Positions 1 to 9,090 are shown, counted from the stretch's first letter. The stretch: DNA of 64,000 bases from Planctomycetia bacterium (GCA_015200345.1 CP054187.1:2402470-2466469), one strand, 5' to 3'. Translations and numbers: made by a program. The notes: a model not told the origin generated them from the sequence alone.

Positions 1-1522
1 TGGCGTCGTGTACGGCATGGAAGCGCGCACCGGCAAGGTCGTCTGGTCGTATGCCTTGAGCAAACTGGGGTTGAACGTTTCGCCGGTCTGGGTGGGCAAA
101 CACGTGTTCATCTCGCACAGCGAGGAGAATCGCGACTCGACCGTGATGGGCCGCATGGTCTGCATCGACGCATCGAAGACCGGCGACATCACCCAGCGCG
201 GCGAGGTCTGGCGGATCGATGGTCTCGATGCCGGATACGCGTCACTTGCATATGCGAACGGCCGCGTCTATGCCGTGGACAATTCGGCGACGCTGTTCGC
301 CGTGGACGCCGTGGCCGGCAAGGTCGCCTGGAAGTTCAAGCTCGGGCGCGTGGGCAAAGGCTCGCCCGTGGTGACGGCGGACAACGTGATCTACGTCGGC
401 GAGCAGAACGGTATTTTCTATATCCTCAAAGATGCGGGCGCGCATTGCCAGTTGCTTAGCCGGCAGGAGTTCGCCCCGCGCGAAGGCGGCGCGATCGACG
501 AGCTGTACGGCTCGCCGGCGGTTTGCGGCGGGCGCGTTTATTTCATGACGCGCTACGGGATGTACTGCCTTGCCGACAAGAATGCGAAAATCCAGACTGC
601 CGACCCGACGCCGCAGCCGAAAGAAGACCCCGGCGACGATAGGAAGCCCGCGACCATTCAGATCGTCCCCGCGGACGTGACGCTGATGCCGGGTGCGCGG
701 CAGCAGTTCGAGGTGCGCGCGTTCAACAGCCGCGGCGTCCCGACGAACGAGACGGCCGGGCCGCTCGAGTGGTCGCTGACCGGCAACCTTCGCGGGATCA
801 TCAGTCAGGACGGCACGTTCAGCACGATGGACAAGATTCCGTTCACGACGGGCATGTTGACGGTGAGCGGCGGCGGCTTGTCGGCGTCGGCACGGGTGCG
901 CGTGTCGCCGTGGCTGCCGATCCACGAGGATTTCGAGCGTCATCGCGAGGGCCTTCCGCCGACGGGTTGGATCGGCGTCGGCGGCAAGACGCGCGTGACG
1001 AAGCACGATGGGAGCATGGTGCTTCAGAAGCTGGCCGAAAAGGGCAAGCCCTCGCCCGTCTGGAAGATGCGCGCGTTCGCGACGATACCGATCCCCGGCG
1101 GGTACACCGTCGAGGCGGACTTGCAGGGGACGCTGGCGCGGAAGCGTTTCCGGCCGGACATGGGCGTGATCAATTCTCGCTACGAACTGATCCTGTTGGG
1201 CATGCAGAAGGAGCTGGAGCTGGCGCGGTGGCGCGACGAGCCGACGCACGCGCTGCGCAAGCGCATGCCGTTCGAGTTGAAAGAAAATGCGTGGTATCGG
1301 TTCCGGCTTCGCGTCGAGCCGGCGGGCAGCAAGGCGCTGGTGCGCGGCAAGGTCTGGCTACGGGATGAAGCGGAGCCGAAGGACTGGACGATCGAGATCG
1401 AAGACCCGTGCCCCAATCCCGAGGGCAGCCCGGGGATTTTTGTTTACTCCAACGGTACCACGGACAAGAGCGACGGCGCCGAAGTGTACATCGACAATTT
1501 CCGCGTGCTCGTGAATCAGTAG
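1..1522 (+). CDS. PQQ-like beta-propeller protein with Ig-like and LamG-like C-terminus (5' partial)
   Basis: The reading frame is open from the window edge, so the true start lies upstream. About the first 200 visible residues are propeller repeats with the PQQ-type signature (TGKVVWSY, AGKVAWKF, then GSPVV and IYVG strands). A proline-rich linker (near PTPQPKEDPG) leads to an Ig-like domain of Big_2 type (about residues 215-300, starting ATIQIVPADVTLMPG). The C-terminal 200 residues look like a concanavalin/LamG-like sandwich ending in YIDNFRV. This suggests a secreted or periplasmic binding protein. No dehydrogenase catalytic residues are visible, so an enzyme role is not supported. It is followed by a second propeller gene on the same strand, 113 bp downstream, probably a paralogue. 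Confidence 0.8.
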   Translation, partial: GVVYGMEARTGKVVWSYALSKLGLNVSPVWVGKHVFISHSEENRDSTVMGRMVCIDASKTGDITQRGEVWRIDGLDAGYASLAYANGRVYAVDNSATLFAVDAVAGKVAWKFKLGRVGKGSPVVTADNVIYVGEQNGIFYILKDAGAHCQLLSRQEFAPREGGAIDELYGSPAVCGGRVYFMTRYGMYCLADKNAKIQTADPTPQPKEDPGDDRKPATIQIVPADVTLMPGARQQFEVRAFNSRGVPTNETAGPLEWSLTGNLRGIISQDGTFSTMDKIPFTTGMLTVSGGGLSASARVRVSPWLPIHEDFERHREGLPPTGWIGVGGKTRVTKHDGSMVLQKLAEKGKPSPVWKMRAFATIPIPGGYTVEADLQGTLARKRFRPDMGVINSRYELILLGMQKELELARWRDEPTHALRKRMPFELKENAWYRFRLRVEPAGSKALVRGKVWLRDEAEPKDWTIEIEDPCPNPEGSPGIFVYSNGTTDKSDGAEVYIDNFRVLVNQ

Positions 1523-1635
1523 GCATGCACAGCCGACGGGCTTGCCCGTCGCAGGACGCCGATGGCGCGCAGGCCATCGAAACCGCAAAGAGCCGATTGC
1601 GCGAGCAATCGAAACGAACAGGAGCAATCGCGAAG
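1523..1635. repeat. cluster of three short hairpins between propeller genes
   Basis: Three palindromes follow one another. They are AGCC plus GACGGGC-TT-GCCCGTC at 1531-1551, GATGGC/GCCATC at 1561-1578, and GAGCCG-headed ATTGC...GCAAT at 1590-1611. The last matches 20 of 22 bases of a palindrome found inside valS at 11402-11423. None is followed by a T-run, so they are read as dispersed repeats rather than terminators. Confidence 0.5.
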
Positions 1636-3120
1636 ATGAGCGTTCATTTCAATTCAATCCGTTTTCGAATTGCTGCCATGGCGGCACTGGCCGTCGGGGT
1701 TTGCGGTCTTGCGCTGTCATCCCATGCCGAGCCATTGGAGAAGGCCAAGCGCGGCGACTGGCCGATGTGGGGCGGCTCGCCCGATCGCAACATGGTCTCC
1801 GGCGAGAAGAACATCCCCGCGAAGTGGAACATCAAGGACAAGACGAACATCAAGTGGGTCGCGCCGCTTGGTTCGCAGACTTACGGCAACCCGGTGATCC
1901 ACCAGGGCAAAATCTTCATCGGCACGAACAACACCGGCGAATACCGTCCGAAGATCAAGGGCGACAAGGGGGTCGTCATGTGTCTCGATGAAAAGACCGG
2001 CAAGATGCTCTGGCAGGCGACGCACGACAAGCTGCCGTCGGGCCGTGTGAACGACTGGCCGGAGCAGGGCATTTGCTCCAGCCCGTACGCCGAGGGCAAC
2101 CGGCTCTGGTACGTGAGCAATCGGTGCGAAATCGTCTGCGCGGATACCGAGGGCTTTCTCGACGGCAAGAACGACGGGCCGTACAAGGACGAGAAGTATG
2201 CCGAGTCGCAGGACGCCGACATCGTATGGATCTATGACATGATCGACGAGCTGGGCGTCTTCCCGCACAACCTCGCGACGTCTTCCCCCGTCGTCGCCGA
2301 AGGGCTTGTGTTCGTGCTGACCTCCAACGGCGTCGATGAGGGTCACTTGAATCTGCCCAGTCCCGACGCGGCTGACTTCATCGCCGTGAACAAGGACACC
2401 GGCGAACTCGTCTGGGAGCGGAATGACTGCGGCAAGAAGACGTTTCACGGCCAGTGGTCCAGCCCGGCCTACGGCATGGTGAAGGGCAAGAGCCAGATCA
2501 TCTTCGGCGGGGGCGACGGCTGGTGCTACGCCTTTGAGCCTAAGACCGGCGCACCGATCTGGAAGTTCAATCTTAATCCGCCCGGCGCGAAATACGTGTT
2601 GGGGGGTCGCGGCACGGCCAATGAGATCATCGCGACGCCTGTGATTTATGACGACAAGGTCTACGTCTGCGTCGGCCAGGATCCGGAGCACGGCGAGGGG
2701 ATCGGTCACTTCTATTGCATCGACGCGACCCGGACCGGCGACGTGACCGAGAGCGGCAAGGTCTGGCACATCGGCAATGAGGATTTTCACCGTTCAATTT
2801 CGACGTGCGCCATCGCCGACGGCCTGGTCTATGCTGCCGACTTGAGCGGTTTCTTGAACTGCCTCGACGCGAAGACCGGCAAGCGCTATTGGGTGCATGA
2901 CACGATGGCGGCGATCTGGGGCTCGCCGTACGTTGTGGATGGCAAAGTGATGCTCGGCACCGAAGACGGCGAGGTGCTGGTGTTCGAACACGGCAAGGAC
3001 AAGAAACTGATCGCCACCAACGACATGGGCAGCTCGGTGTACACGACGCCGGTAGCGGCCAACGGCGTGCTGTACGTCACCAATCGCAAGGAAGTGTTTG
3101 CGATTGAGGGGAAGAAATAG
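1636..3120 (+). CDS. secreted PQQ-like beta-propeller repeat protein
   Basis: A 494-residue protein with a signal peptide (hydrophobic run IAAMAALAVGVCGLAL, cleavage near SSHA-EP). It then has seven to eight propeller strands marked by motifs such as TGKMLWQA, TGELVWER, TGAPIWKF and TGKRYWVH. The ATG at 1636 was chosen over the longer open frame because it starts directly at the signal peptide and has AGGAG about 11 nt upstream. The protein is probably a periplasmic or outer-membrane scaffold. The quinoprotein alcohol dehydrogenase active site (Asp base, Cys-Cys) is not evident. It pairs with the upstream propeller gene; the two share local similarity around the TGDVT/TGDIT segment. Confidence 0.8.
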   Translation: MSVHFNSIRFRIAAMAALAVGVCGLALSSHAEPLEKAKRGDWPMWGGSPDRNMVSGEKNIPAKWNIKDKTNIKWVAPLGSQTYGNPVIHQGKIFIGTNNTGEYRPKIKGDKGVVMCLDEKTGKMLWQATHDKLPSGRVNDWPEQGICSSPYAEGNRLWYVSNRCEIVCADTEGFLDGKNDGPYKDEKYAESQDADIVWIYDMIDELGVFPHNLATSSPVVAEGLVFVLTSNGVDEGHLNLPSPDAADFIAVNKDTGELVWERNDCGKKTFHGQWSSPAYGMVKGKSQIIFGGGDGWCYAFEPKTGAPIWKFNLNPPGAKYVLGGRGTANEIIATPVIYDDKVYVCVGQDPEHGEGIGHFYCIDATRTGDVTESGKVWHIGNEDFHRSISTCAIADGLVYAADLSGFLNCLDAKTGKRYWVHDTMAAIWGSPYVVDGKVMLGTEDGEVLVFEHGKDKKLIATNDMGSSVYTTPVAANGVLYVTNRKEVFAIEGKK

Positions 3121-3209
3121 TCGCTGGCGCATGAGCCGTCCGAGCCGCGACCGTTCGGGATCGCCGGGCAACCAATCGAGAACCGTAAGCACTGTCGCGC
3201 GAACAAAGC

Positions 3210-4292
3210 ATGACCCGATCACTCACCGACCAAGTCGCCGCCGCACGAAAGCGGCTGGATGAACACACCCGCGAGATCGTCGCGTGGCACTTCGACCCGG
3301 CCAGCGGCTGTCCGTTCTGGCTGGAGTACGCCAAGTCGCTCGGCTGGGACCCGCGCAAGGAAGTTACCTGCTACGCCGATCTCGACAAGTTCCCGCCGTT
3401 TCAGGATGAGTGGCTGCGCGGCGGACCGGTGCGGCGGTGGGTGCCGCGCGCCTTCGCGAATCAGCCCGTATCGCTCTTCGAAACCGGCGGCAGCACCGGC
3501 GTGCCCAAGAGCCGCATCAACATCAGCGACTATCGCACTGATTACGAGATGTTCAGCGAGACGCTCGACGACAAGGCATTCCCCCGAGGGGCTGACTGGC
3601 TCATGCTCGGGCCGACCGGTCCGCGGCGGTTGCGCCTCGCGGTGGAACACCTTTGTCAATTTCGCGGCGGCATCTGCTTTATGCTCGACATGGACCCGCG
3701 ATGGGTTGTGAAGGTGATCAAAAAGGGCCGCCTGGACGTGATGGACGAGTATCGCAATCACGTCATCGATCAGGCGTTGACGCTGCTCAAGGCCCACGAC
3801 AACATCCGCTGCCTGTTTGCCACGCCCAAGCTGCTGGAGGCGTTGGCCGATCGCATCTCGCTGGTGAAGGCCGGCATCACGGGCATCTTCTGCGGCGGCA
3901 CGAGCATGACGCCGCAGTTTCACAAGTTCGCCCGCGAGGAACTGTGCGAGGGCCAGATCGAATTCGTGCCAACCTACGGCAACACATTGATGGGCCTGGC
4001 GACGTGCAAGCCGTTCGACCCGGCCGACAACTACGACATCATTTATCATCCGCCGCTGCCGCGCGCGATGCTCGAAGTGGTGAGCTTTACCGACGAGAAA
4101 ACGCCCGTGGCGTACGGCGAGTGGGGCCGCGTGCGACTGACGACGCTCACGAAAGAGTTCTTCGTGCCGCGCTTCCTCGAGCGCGACGAAGCCAAACGCA
4201 CCCCGCCGTGCGAACGCTATCCGTGGGACGGCACGGCGAACGTGCGGCCGTTCTCGGGCTTCGGCACGACGGTCGTGGAGGGCGTGTACTGA
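3210..4292 (+). CDS. short AMP-binding (ANL / PaaK-like) adenylate-forming enzyme
   Basis: A 360-residue protein. The motif ETGGSTGVPK near residues 90-100 corresponds to the phosphate-binding loop of the ANL superfamily, which activates carboxylates as acyl-adenylates. VPTYGNTLMG near residue 250 resembles the A5 motif region and the segment around EWGRVRLTTL the hinge region. Phenylacetate-CoA ligases are usually about 430 residues with a C-terminal lid domain. This protein ends soon after the hinge, so the lid is missing or supplied elsewhere. The substrate cannot be read from sequence. The next gene on the strand, an aminotransferase, starts 210 bp later, which leaves shared transcription possible. 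Confidence 0.65.
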   Translation: MTRSLTDQVAAARKRLDEHTREIVAWHFDPASGCPFWLEYAKSLGWDPRKEVTCYADLDKFPPFQDEWLRGGPVRRWVPRAFANQPVSLFETGGSTGVPKSRINISDYRTDYEMFSETLDDKAFPRGADWLMLGPTGPRRLRLAVEHLCQFRGGICFMLDMDPRWVVKVIKKGRLDVMDEYRNHVIDQALTLLKAHDNIRCLFATPKLLEALADRISLVKAGITGIFCGGTSMTPQFHKFAREELCEGQIEFVPTYGNTLMGLATCKPFDPADNYDIIYHPPLPRAMLEVVSFTDEKTPVAYGEWGRVRLTTLTKEFFVPRFLERDEAKRTPPCERYPWDGTANVRPFSGFGTTVVEGVY

Positions 4293-4502
4293 AACGCCCA
4301 GGCGCCCGTACGAGAGATTCGTGTCGGCGGCATAGGGTGAGTTCTCGCCGCACCGATTTGTGAAAGTGACGCCTTGATTCTCCGCGACTTCGATGACCGA
4401 CGCGTTCTTTGACTTGCCTCCATTCGCTTGGGACAATGGCCCAGTCCGTAAGAAGGTCGTCTCGATGCCGGATGCGTCGTGCCGCCCACCGAGGCAAACA
4501 CC

Positions 4503-5861
4503 ATGTCCAAATCCATCTCCCTCCCCGTCTGCCACCATCAGCCGCGGCCGTACACGGGGCCGAGCCGGGCCGAGGCGCTCGCGTTGCGGCAGCAATACCT
4601 CACGCCCGCGCTGATCACTTACTACAAAGACCCGCTCATGGTCGTCGAGGGGCACATGCAGTACCTCTGGGACGAAACCGGCAAGCGGTACCTCGATGCC
4701 TTCGCCGGCATCGTCACCGTCTCGGTCGGCCACTGCCATCCGAAGCTGGTCGAGCGCGTCCGCGACCAGGTCGGTCTGCTGCAACATACGACAACGATCT
4801 ATTTGCACCCGACGGTCGGGCAGTACGCGAAGAAGCTCGCCGACCACATGCCGGGCGATTTGAAAGTCACCTACTTCACCAACAGCGGCAGCGAAACGAA
4901 CGATCTGGCGATTCTCACCGCCCGCGCCTGCACCGGCTGCTTCGACATCATCGCCTTGCGCAACGCCTATCACGGCGGCTCGCAATCGACCATGGCTCTC
5001 ACCGCTCACAGCACCTGGAAGTACGCCACGCCGCATTCGTTCGGCGTGCACCACGGCATGCCCGGCTATTGCTACCGCTGTCCGCTGGGGCTGACGTATC
5101 CGAGCTGCGACGTGAAGTGCGCCCGCGACATCGGTGAGCTGATCAAGTTCACCACGCCGGGCAAAGTCGCGGCCTTCATCGCCGAGCCGATCATGGGCGT
5201 CGGCGGCGCCGTCACGCCCCCGCCGGAGTATTTCAAGATCGCGTACGAAGAAGTGCGAAAAGCCGGCGGGCTGTGCATCGCCGACGAAGTGCAGACGGGG
5301 TTCGGCCGAACCGGCACGCATTTCTGGGGCTTTCAGAACTGGGGCGTGATGCCGGACATGGTGTGCATGGCGAAGGGCATCGGCAACGGCACGGCGCTGG
5401 GCGCGGTGACGACGACGCCGACGATCGCCAAGGCGCTGACCGGCAAGTTGCACTTCAATACGTTCGGCGGCAACCCGGTGCAGGCGACGTATGGCATGGC
5501 GACGCTGGACATTATTGATGAAGAGGGGATTCAGGCGAATGCGCTGAAGGTCGGCGGCGAGTTGAAGGCGGGGCTGACCGCGCTGATGGACAAGCACAAG
5601 CTGATCGGCGAGGTGCGCGGCATGGGCCTGATGTTGGGGGTCGAGCTTGTGAAGGATCGCGTCAGCAAAGAGCCGGCCAAGGAGGAGACCGCGCAGTTGC
5701 TGGAGCTGGCCCGCGAGCGCGGCCTGCTGCTGGGCAAGGGCGGGTTCTACGGTAACGTGCTGCGGATCAAGCCGCCGATGTGCATCACCAGTGCCGACGC
5801 GGCGTACCTGGTGGCGGTGGTGGATGAGGCGCTGGGGGTGATTGAATCCCAAGTGAAGTAG
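4503..5861 (+). CDS. class III PLP-dependent aminotransferase, AGXT2-like
   Basis: A 452-residue class III aminotransferase. Visible features are the PLP contact NSGSETND, the YHGG motif, the cofactor Asp in IADEVQTGFGRTG, the Schiff-base lysine in MVCMAKGIGNG, and the FGGNPV motif. Overall it resembles alanine-glyoxylate aminotransferase 2 and related omega-aminotransferases. An inserted CYRCPLG...CDVKC segment carries four cysteines. The start at MSKSIS was preferred because the upstream codons (MPPTEANT) lack family similarity. Substrate specificity among glyoxylate, beta-alanine and other omega-amino acids cannot be decided here. Confidence 0.85.
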   Translation: MSKSISLPVCHHQPRPYTGPSRAEALALRQQYLTPALITYYKDPLMVVEGHMQYLWDETGKRYLDAFAGIVTVSVGHCHPKLVERVRDQVGLLQHTTTIYLHPTVGQYAKKLADHMPGDLKVTYFTNSGSETNDLAILTARACTGCFDIIALRNAYHGGSQSTMALTAHSTWKYATPHSFGVHHGMPGYCYRCPLGLTYPSCDVKCARDIGELIKFTTPGKVAAFIAEPIMGVGGAVTPPPEYFKIAYEEVRKAGGLCIADEVQTGFGRTGTHFWGFQNWGVMPDMVCMAKGIGNGTALGAVTTTPTIAKALTGKLHFNTFGGNPVQATYGMATLDIIDEEGIQANALKVGGELKAGLTALMDKHKLIGEVRGMGLMLGVELVKDRVSKEPAKEETAQLLELARERGLLLGKGGFYGNVLRIKPPMCITSADAAYLVAVVDEALGVIESQVK

Positions 5862-5870
5862 CGAAGTCGA

Positions 5871-6776
5871 TCAGGGTGCGACCGGCCCGCTCGCCGGTTG
5901 CGACGTCAGGGTGTTCAGCGCCTCCTGCATCGCCGGCAGAAGTAATATTGTCGCGAGCAGGCTGATTCCGTCGATGGCGGCGTGGGTGAGAATCGCGGGC
6001 CAAAGGTTTTTCAGCCGCGTCACAAGAATCGCCAGCACGAGACCGACCGCGCCGGTCTGCATCGCCCCTTCGAGACCTTGGCTCGGATAATGCGCGAGAC
6101 CGAACAGGGCGGCGCTCACGATAATCGCGGCAATCTCGCTGCCGAAGATCGTTCGCAGCCGCGGCAGCAGAAACCCGCGAAAGAGAATCTCCTCGTACAC
6201 GCCGACGAACAGCACGATCGGCGCGATCCATGACACATTTATGTCGCTCATGCGGTCGAGGAATACCGTTCGCTCGCCGGCCATTTCCAGGATGTTCCGT
6301 CCGGTCGCGAACAGCGTCGTGATCACGGCGGCGGCGCCGAGCGCGTAGCAGGCCGGCACGGCGGCGGCGGTCCAGCCGATCAGCCGGCGCGGAGCGATCC
6401 GCGTCAGGCCCAGATCGGCCGGCGTCTGATCGCGGAGTTTGAGCACGGCGCTGACTGCTCCGAGGCAGAAGAGTCCGTTGAGGGCGATGCCGACGTACAG
6501 CCCGCCTTGCGGGACGATGACGTGCAGGATCTCGTGCAGACCTGAAAGAATGGTGACGGTTTCGTAGAGCGTGACCATCGCGGCGACGGCGAGAATGTCC
6601 GTCAGCGCCGCGCGGCGCGACAGCATCAGCCGCGAAAAGCCGGTCGAAGCATCCGGCTGAACGGGATCGGCGGCGCCATCAACCGGCCGGGCGGTGAATG
6701 CGGCGCGCGGCACAGGGGACTCGTTGACGATCGGGCGTGCGACGGGGGCATGGGGCTTGTCGTTCGGGTCGTGCAT
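5871..6776 (-). CDS. CPBP family intramembrane glutamic endopeptidase
   Basis: A 301-residue polytopic membrane protein of the CPBP (CAAX protease / bacteriocin-processing, Abi) family. All three hallmark motifs are visible: EEILFR near residues 185-190, FGLAHY near 215-220 and the HAAID motif near 255. The first 50 residues are Pro/Ala-rich and probably cytoplasmic. The open frame extends upstream into the sugar kinase gene; the ATG at 6776 is the first start clear of that gene and leaves a 32 bp gap. Bacterial CPBP substrates are mostly unknown. Confidence 0.8.
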   Translation of the reverse strand: MHDPNDKPHAPVARPIVNESPVPRAAFTARPVDGAADPVQPDASTGFSRLMLSRRAALTDILAVAAMVTLYETVTILSGLHEILHVIVPQGGLYVGIALNGLFCLGAVSAVLKLRDQTPADLGLTRIAPRRLIGWTAAAVPACYALGAAAVITTLFATGRNILEMAGERTVFLDRMSDINVSWIAPIVLFVGVYEEILFRGFLLPRLRTIFGSEIAAIIVSAALFGLAHYPSQGLEGAMQTGAVGLVLAILVTRLKNLWPAILTHAAIDGISLLATILLLPAMQEALNTLTSQPASGPVAP

Positions 6777-6808
6777 GACATGGCCAACCCAGAGCGAGTA
6801 ATAAGTGA

Positions 6809-8212
6809 TTATGCGCCGACGAGCGCGGCGGTTGGCGCGGGGTTGAAGAACTCCGCCCCCGGCAGCGCGCCACGGAAGGTGTGGATCGTGCGGTTGGAAG
6901 CGGCCTGGGCCTCGCGAACGGCGGTTGCCAGCGCGCTGCGCGCGGTGTCGTCGGCCCGTTTGAGGACGACCACTTCGCCGCCGTGACCGCCGCCGGTGAC
7001 CTTCGCGCCAAAAAGGCCGACGGCCGCGCCCTGCTTGCGAATGGCCGAGACGAGCCGGTCGGTTTCGACGCCGCCGATGCCGCATCGCTGGCTGTAGGAC
7101 CAGTGCGAGGCGTACATCAGCCCGCCGGCCGCGGCAAGGGCTTCGCTCGAGTTCGTTCGCTTGGCGCGCGTGATGAGCGATGCGAAATCGTGGACGCGGC
7201 GGTTTTCGTAAATGTGATGCTCGGCGCGCGAGCGGACTTTGTAGGTATCGGCCGGCACGACGCAACCGTTGACGCCGCGCAGCTCGCCGAACTTCTCAAG
7301 GAAGGCGCGACCGGTCATTTTCGACGGCAGTCGATCTCGAAACCGCTCGACGTATTCGGTCGGGTCAATCGCGGCGAGCCGATGAGCCGGCGTGGCGACG
7401 CCGTCGGCGCGCTGCAATTCGGCGATGAGCAACTGGCTCATCGCGGTGCACGCGCGGGTTTCGATGAGCCGCTCGGGCGTGGTCGGGCGCGTCAGGAACG
7501 TGCGCGCGGCGGCAACGGCGATGCACGGCGGCAGCGGCAGCGGGTCCAGCTTGGGTTGCGGGTGAAACTGAATCTGCAACAGCGAGCCGTCGGCCGGACC
7601 GGCCAGCGCGGTCAGCGCGATGCGCTGCGCGGGAATGCCGGTGAGCGCCAGCACGGCGTCGGCGGCAAGCGCTGCCTTCTCCAACCGTTCGTGTGGCGCG
7701 GCCAACAGGCGGCAGAATGCGTCGATGACGGCGGTCGACAGCGCGGCGTGACGCCCCAGGTCCGCATCGGGCGGAAAATCGGTGAGCACCAGCGCGGCGA
7801 ACCCGCCGGCCGGCCGGGCGAAACCGCCGTGGGCGATGGCGTGGCGAATGGCGAGCAGAACCGGCGCCGCCCATTCGGCGGATGCGTTTTGGGTGTCGGA
7901 GATGATCGCTTCGGGTGCGGTCGAAAGGAGGCCGTCGAGGGGGAGAACGAAGTCTCGCGGCGTGGCTTCGCCGCCCTCGGAGCAGAAGCGAACGGCGAGG
8001 TTCGGTTCGGCGGTGGCCCACAGGGCGACGGTGAAGGAGACGCCGGCAGTCGAGGTAATAACTAGCGAGCCGCTGTCTTCGCCGATGCCGCCCATGACGT
8101 CGATCACGCCAGGGGCCTTGGTGATGGCAGGTTCGCCCGTAGCGGGCCTTTGGGCCAAGGCGGATTTGAGAAGCGAGGCCAGTCGATCCGTCGATTGGGT
8201 CTGATCGCTCAT
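6809..8212 (-). CDS. GHMP-family sugar kinase, arabinokinase/galactokinase-like
   Basis: About 467 residues. Motif 1 reads KAPGVIDVMGGIGEDSGS, close to the PGR-DVMGGIADYSGS form of plant-type arabinokinases. Motif 3 is intact as GAKVTGGGHGG. Motif 2, which normally contains a GLSSSA phosphate-binding loop, reads PDADLGRHAALSTAV and lacks the serine cluster. It should phosphorylate a sugar at C1, but the weak motif 2 makes activity uncertain. The start at 8212 has GGTGAT upstream at reasonable spacing; an alternative ATG lies at 8230. It is followed by the CPBP protease gene on the same strand. Confidence 0.7.
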   Translation of the reverse strand: MSDQTQSTDRLASLLKSALAQRPATGEPAITKAPGVIDVMGGIGEDSGSLVITSTAGVSFTVALWATAEPNLAVRFCSEGGEATPRDFVLPLDGLLSTAPEAIISDTQNASAEWAAPVLLAIRHAIAHGGFARPAGGFAALVLTDFPPDADLGRHAALSTAVIDAFCRLLAAPHERLEKAALAADAVLALTGIPAQRIALTALAGPADGSLLQIQFHPQPKLDPLPLPPCIAVAAARTFLTRPTTPERLIETRACTAMSQLLIAELQRADGVATPAHRLAAIDPTEYVERFRDRLPSKMTGRAFLEKFGELRGVNGCVVPADTYKVRSRAEHHIYENRRVHDFASLITRAKRTNSSEALAAAGGLMYASHWSYSQRCGIGGVETDRLVSAIRKQGAAVGLFGAKVTGGGHGGEVVVLKRADDTARSALATAVREAQAASNRTIHTFRGALPGAEFFNPAPTAALVGA

Positions 8213-8271
8213 GAGGTTATCACCATCCATTACGACAAATATCTGTATGCCGGCGCGGGCGAACCACAGGA

Positions 8272-8679
8272 CTACTGGCCCAGCACCTCGCGCAGCACGT
8301 GTTCACTGACGTAGATCGGCGTCGGCTCGGGGGCGGCGGCCACGCCCAGGGCCAGGGCGTCCGACGGACGGGAATCCACTTCGATGATCTCTCCGTTCGA
8401 CCGGATGACCAGCTTTGCGTAGAACGTGTGATTCTTCAAGTCGTTGATGATGATCTTCTCCAGCTCGCCGCCCATGCGCTCGATGACGTCGGCGAGCAGG
8501 TCGTGCGTCATCGGTCGCGCCTTCTTGAGACCCTTGAGCCGCCGATCGATGGCGTAGGCTTCGTTGTCGCCGATGACGATGGGGAACTCGCGCTCCCCGT
8601 CGCGCTCGCGGAGAAAGATCACCTGTTGATCGCTGGTGTCCTGAATCACGATTCGGGACAGGTCCATGCGGACGTCCAT
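8272..8679 (-). CDS. bifunctional nuclease family protein (DUF151/BFN)
   Basis: A 135-residue protein matching the BFN/DUF151 fold, with DQQVIFLRE...FPIVIGDNEAYAI at the N-terminus and SRPSDALALGV near residue 110. The SRPSDA-ALA segment is the family hallmark. Members in Thermotoga and plants have been linked to DNase/RNase activity, but cellular roles in bacteria are unclear. The ATG at 8679 is supported by GGAGG seven bases upstream; a longer open frame exists but has no such site. It lies about 60 bp upstream of the sugar kinase on the same strand, so co-transcription is possible. Confidence 0.8.
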   Translation of the reverse strand: MDVRMDLSRIVIQDTSDQQVIFLRERDGEREFPIVIGDNEAYAIDRRLKGLKKARPMTHDLLADVIERMGGELEKIIINDLKNHTFYAKLVIRSNGEIIEVDSRPSDALALGVAAAPEPTPIYVSEHVLREVLGQ

Positions 8680-8820
8680 CCAACGCCTCCAAGATTCGAC
8701 AGCGCGGAAGGGTATAGCGCGGGCGCGCGGCTGACAATGGGCTGTGAATTGTCGCGGGAAATCGTGCGGCGACAAGGAGTAAGGCACGGTGATTCCGATC
8801 CCATAATCCGCAGGCATCGT

Positions 8821-9090
8821 CCAACGAGCCGCACGATTCAAAGAGCCGCGGGCTTCAGCCCGCGCGGCCGTTGGATCGGGATCGCCGCGTTCACTCGCCG
8901 CGTCGGGCGCGCGCGCGGGCTGAAGCCCGCGGCTCGTTGATCGTCAAATGCGCCGCGTTCACTCGCCGCGTCGGCGCGCGCGGGCTGAAGCCCGCGGCTC
9001 GTTGATCGTCAAATGCGCGCGCGTTCACTCGCCGCGTCGGCGCCGCGCGGGCTGAAGCCCGCGGCTCGTTCGTTGCCCGCGGCTCGTTGA
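8821..9090. repeat. composite palindromic element with two partial tandem copies, downstream of valS
   Basis: A full element at about 8843-8938 has two arms in inverted orientation (GAGCCGCGGGCTTCAGCCCG and its complement). Each arm is itself a CGGGC-TTCA-GCCCG hairpin. Between them is a central stretch of about 40 bp beginning CGTTGGATCGGGATCG. Two partial repeats follow (about 8940-9003 and 9004-9069), each holding the second half of the centre plus the right arm and starting with TCGTCAAATGCG. The same centre recurs inside valS at 9845-9938 and 10646-10739. Confidence 0.9.

Noticed and set aside
3219..5852. Long minus-strand open frame of 877 codons opposite the AMP-binding and aminotransferase genes
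   Set aside because: It is the shadow of two well-supported plus-strand genes. Composition is Arg/His/Ala-rich with no motif; GC-rich codons keep antisense frames open.
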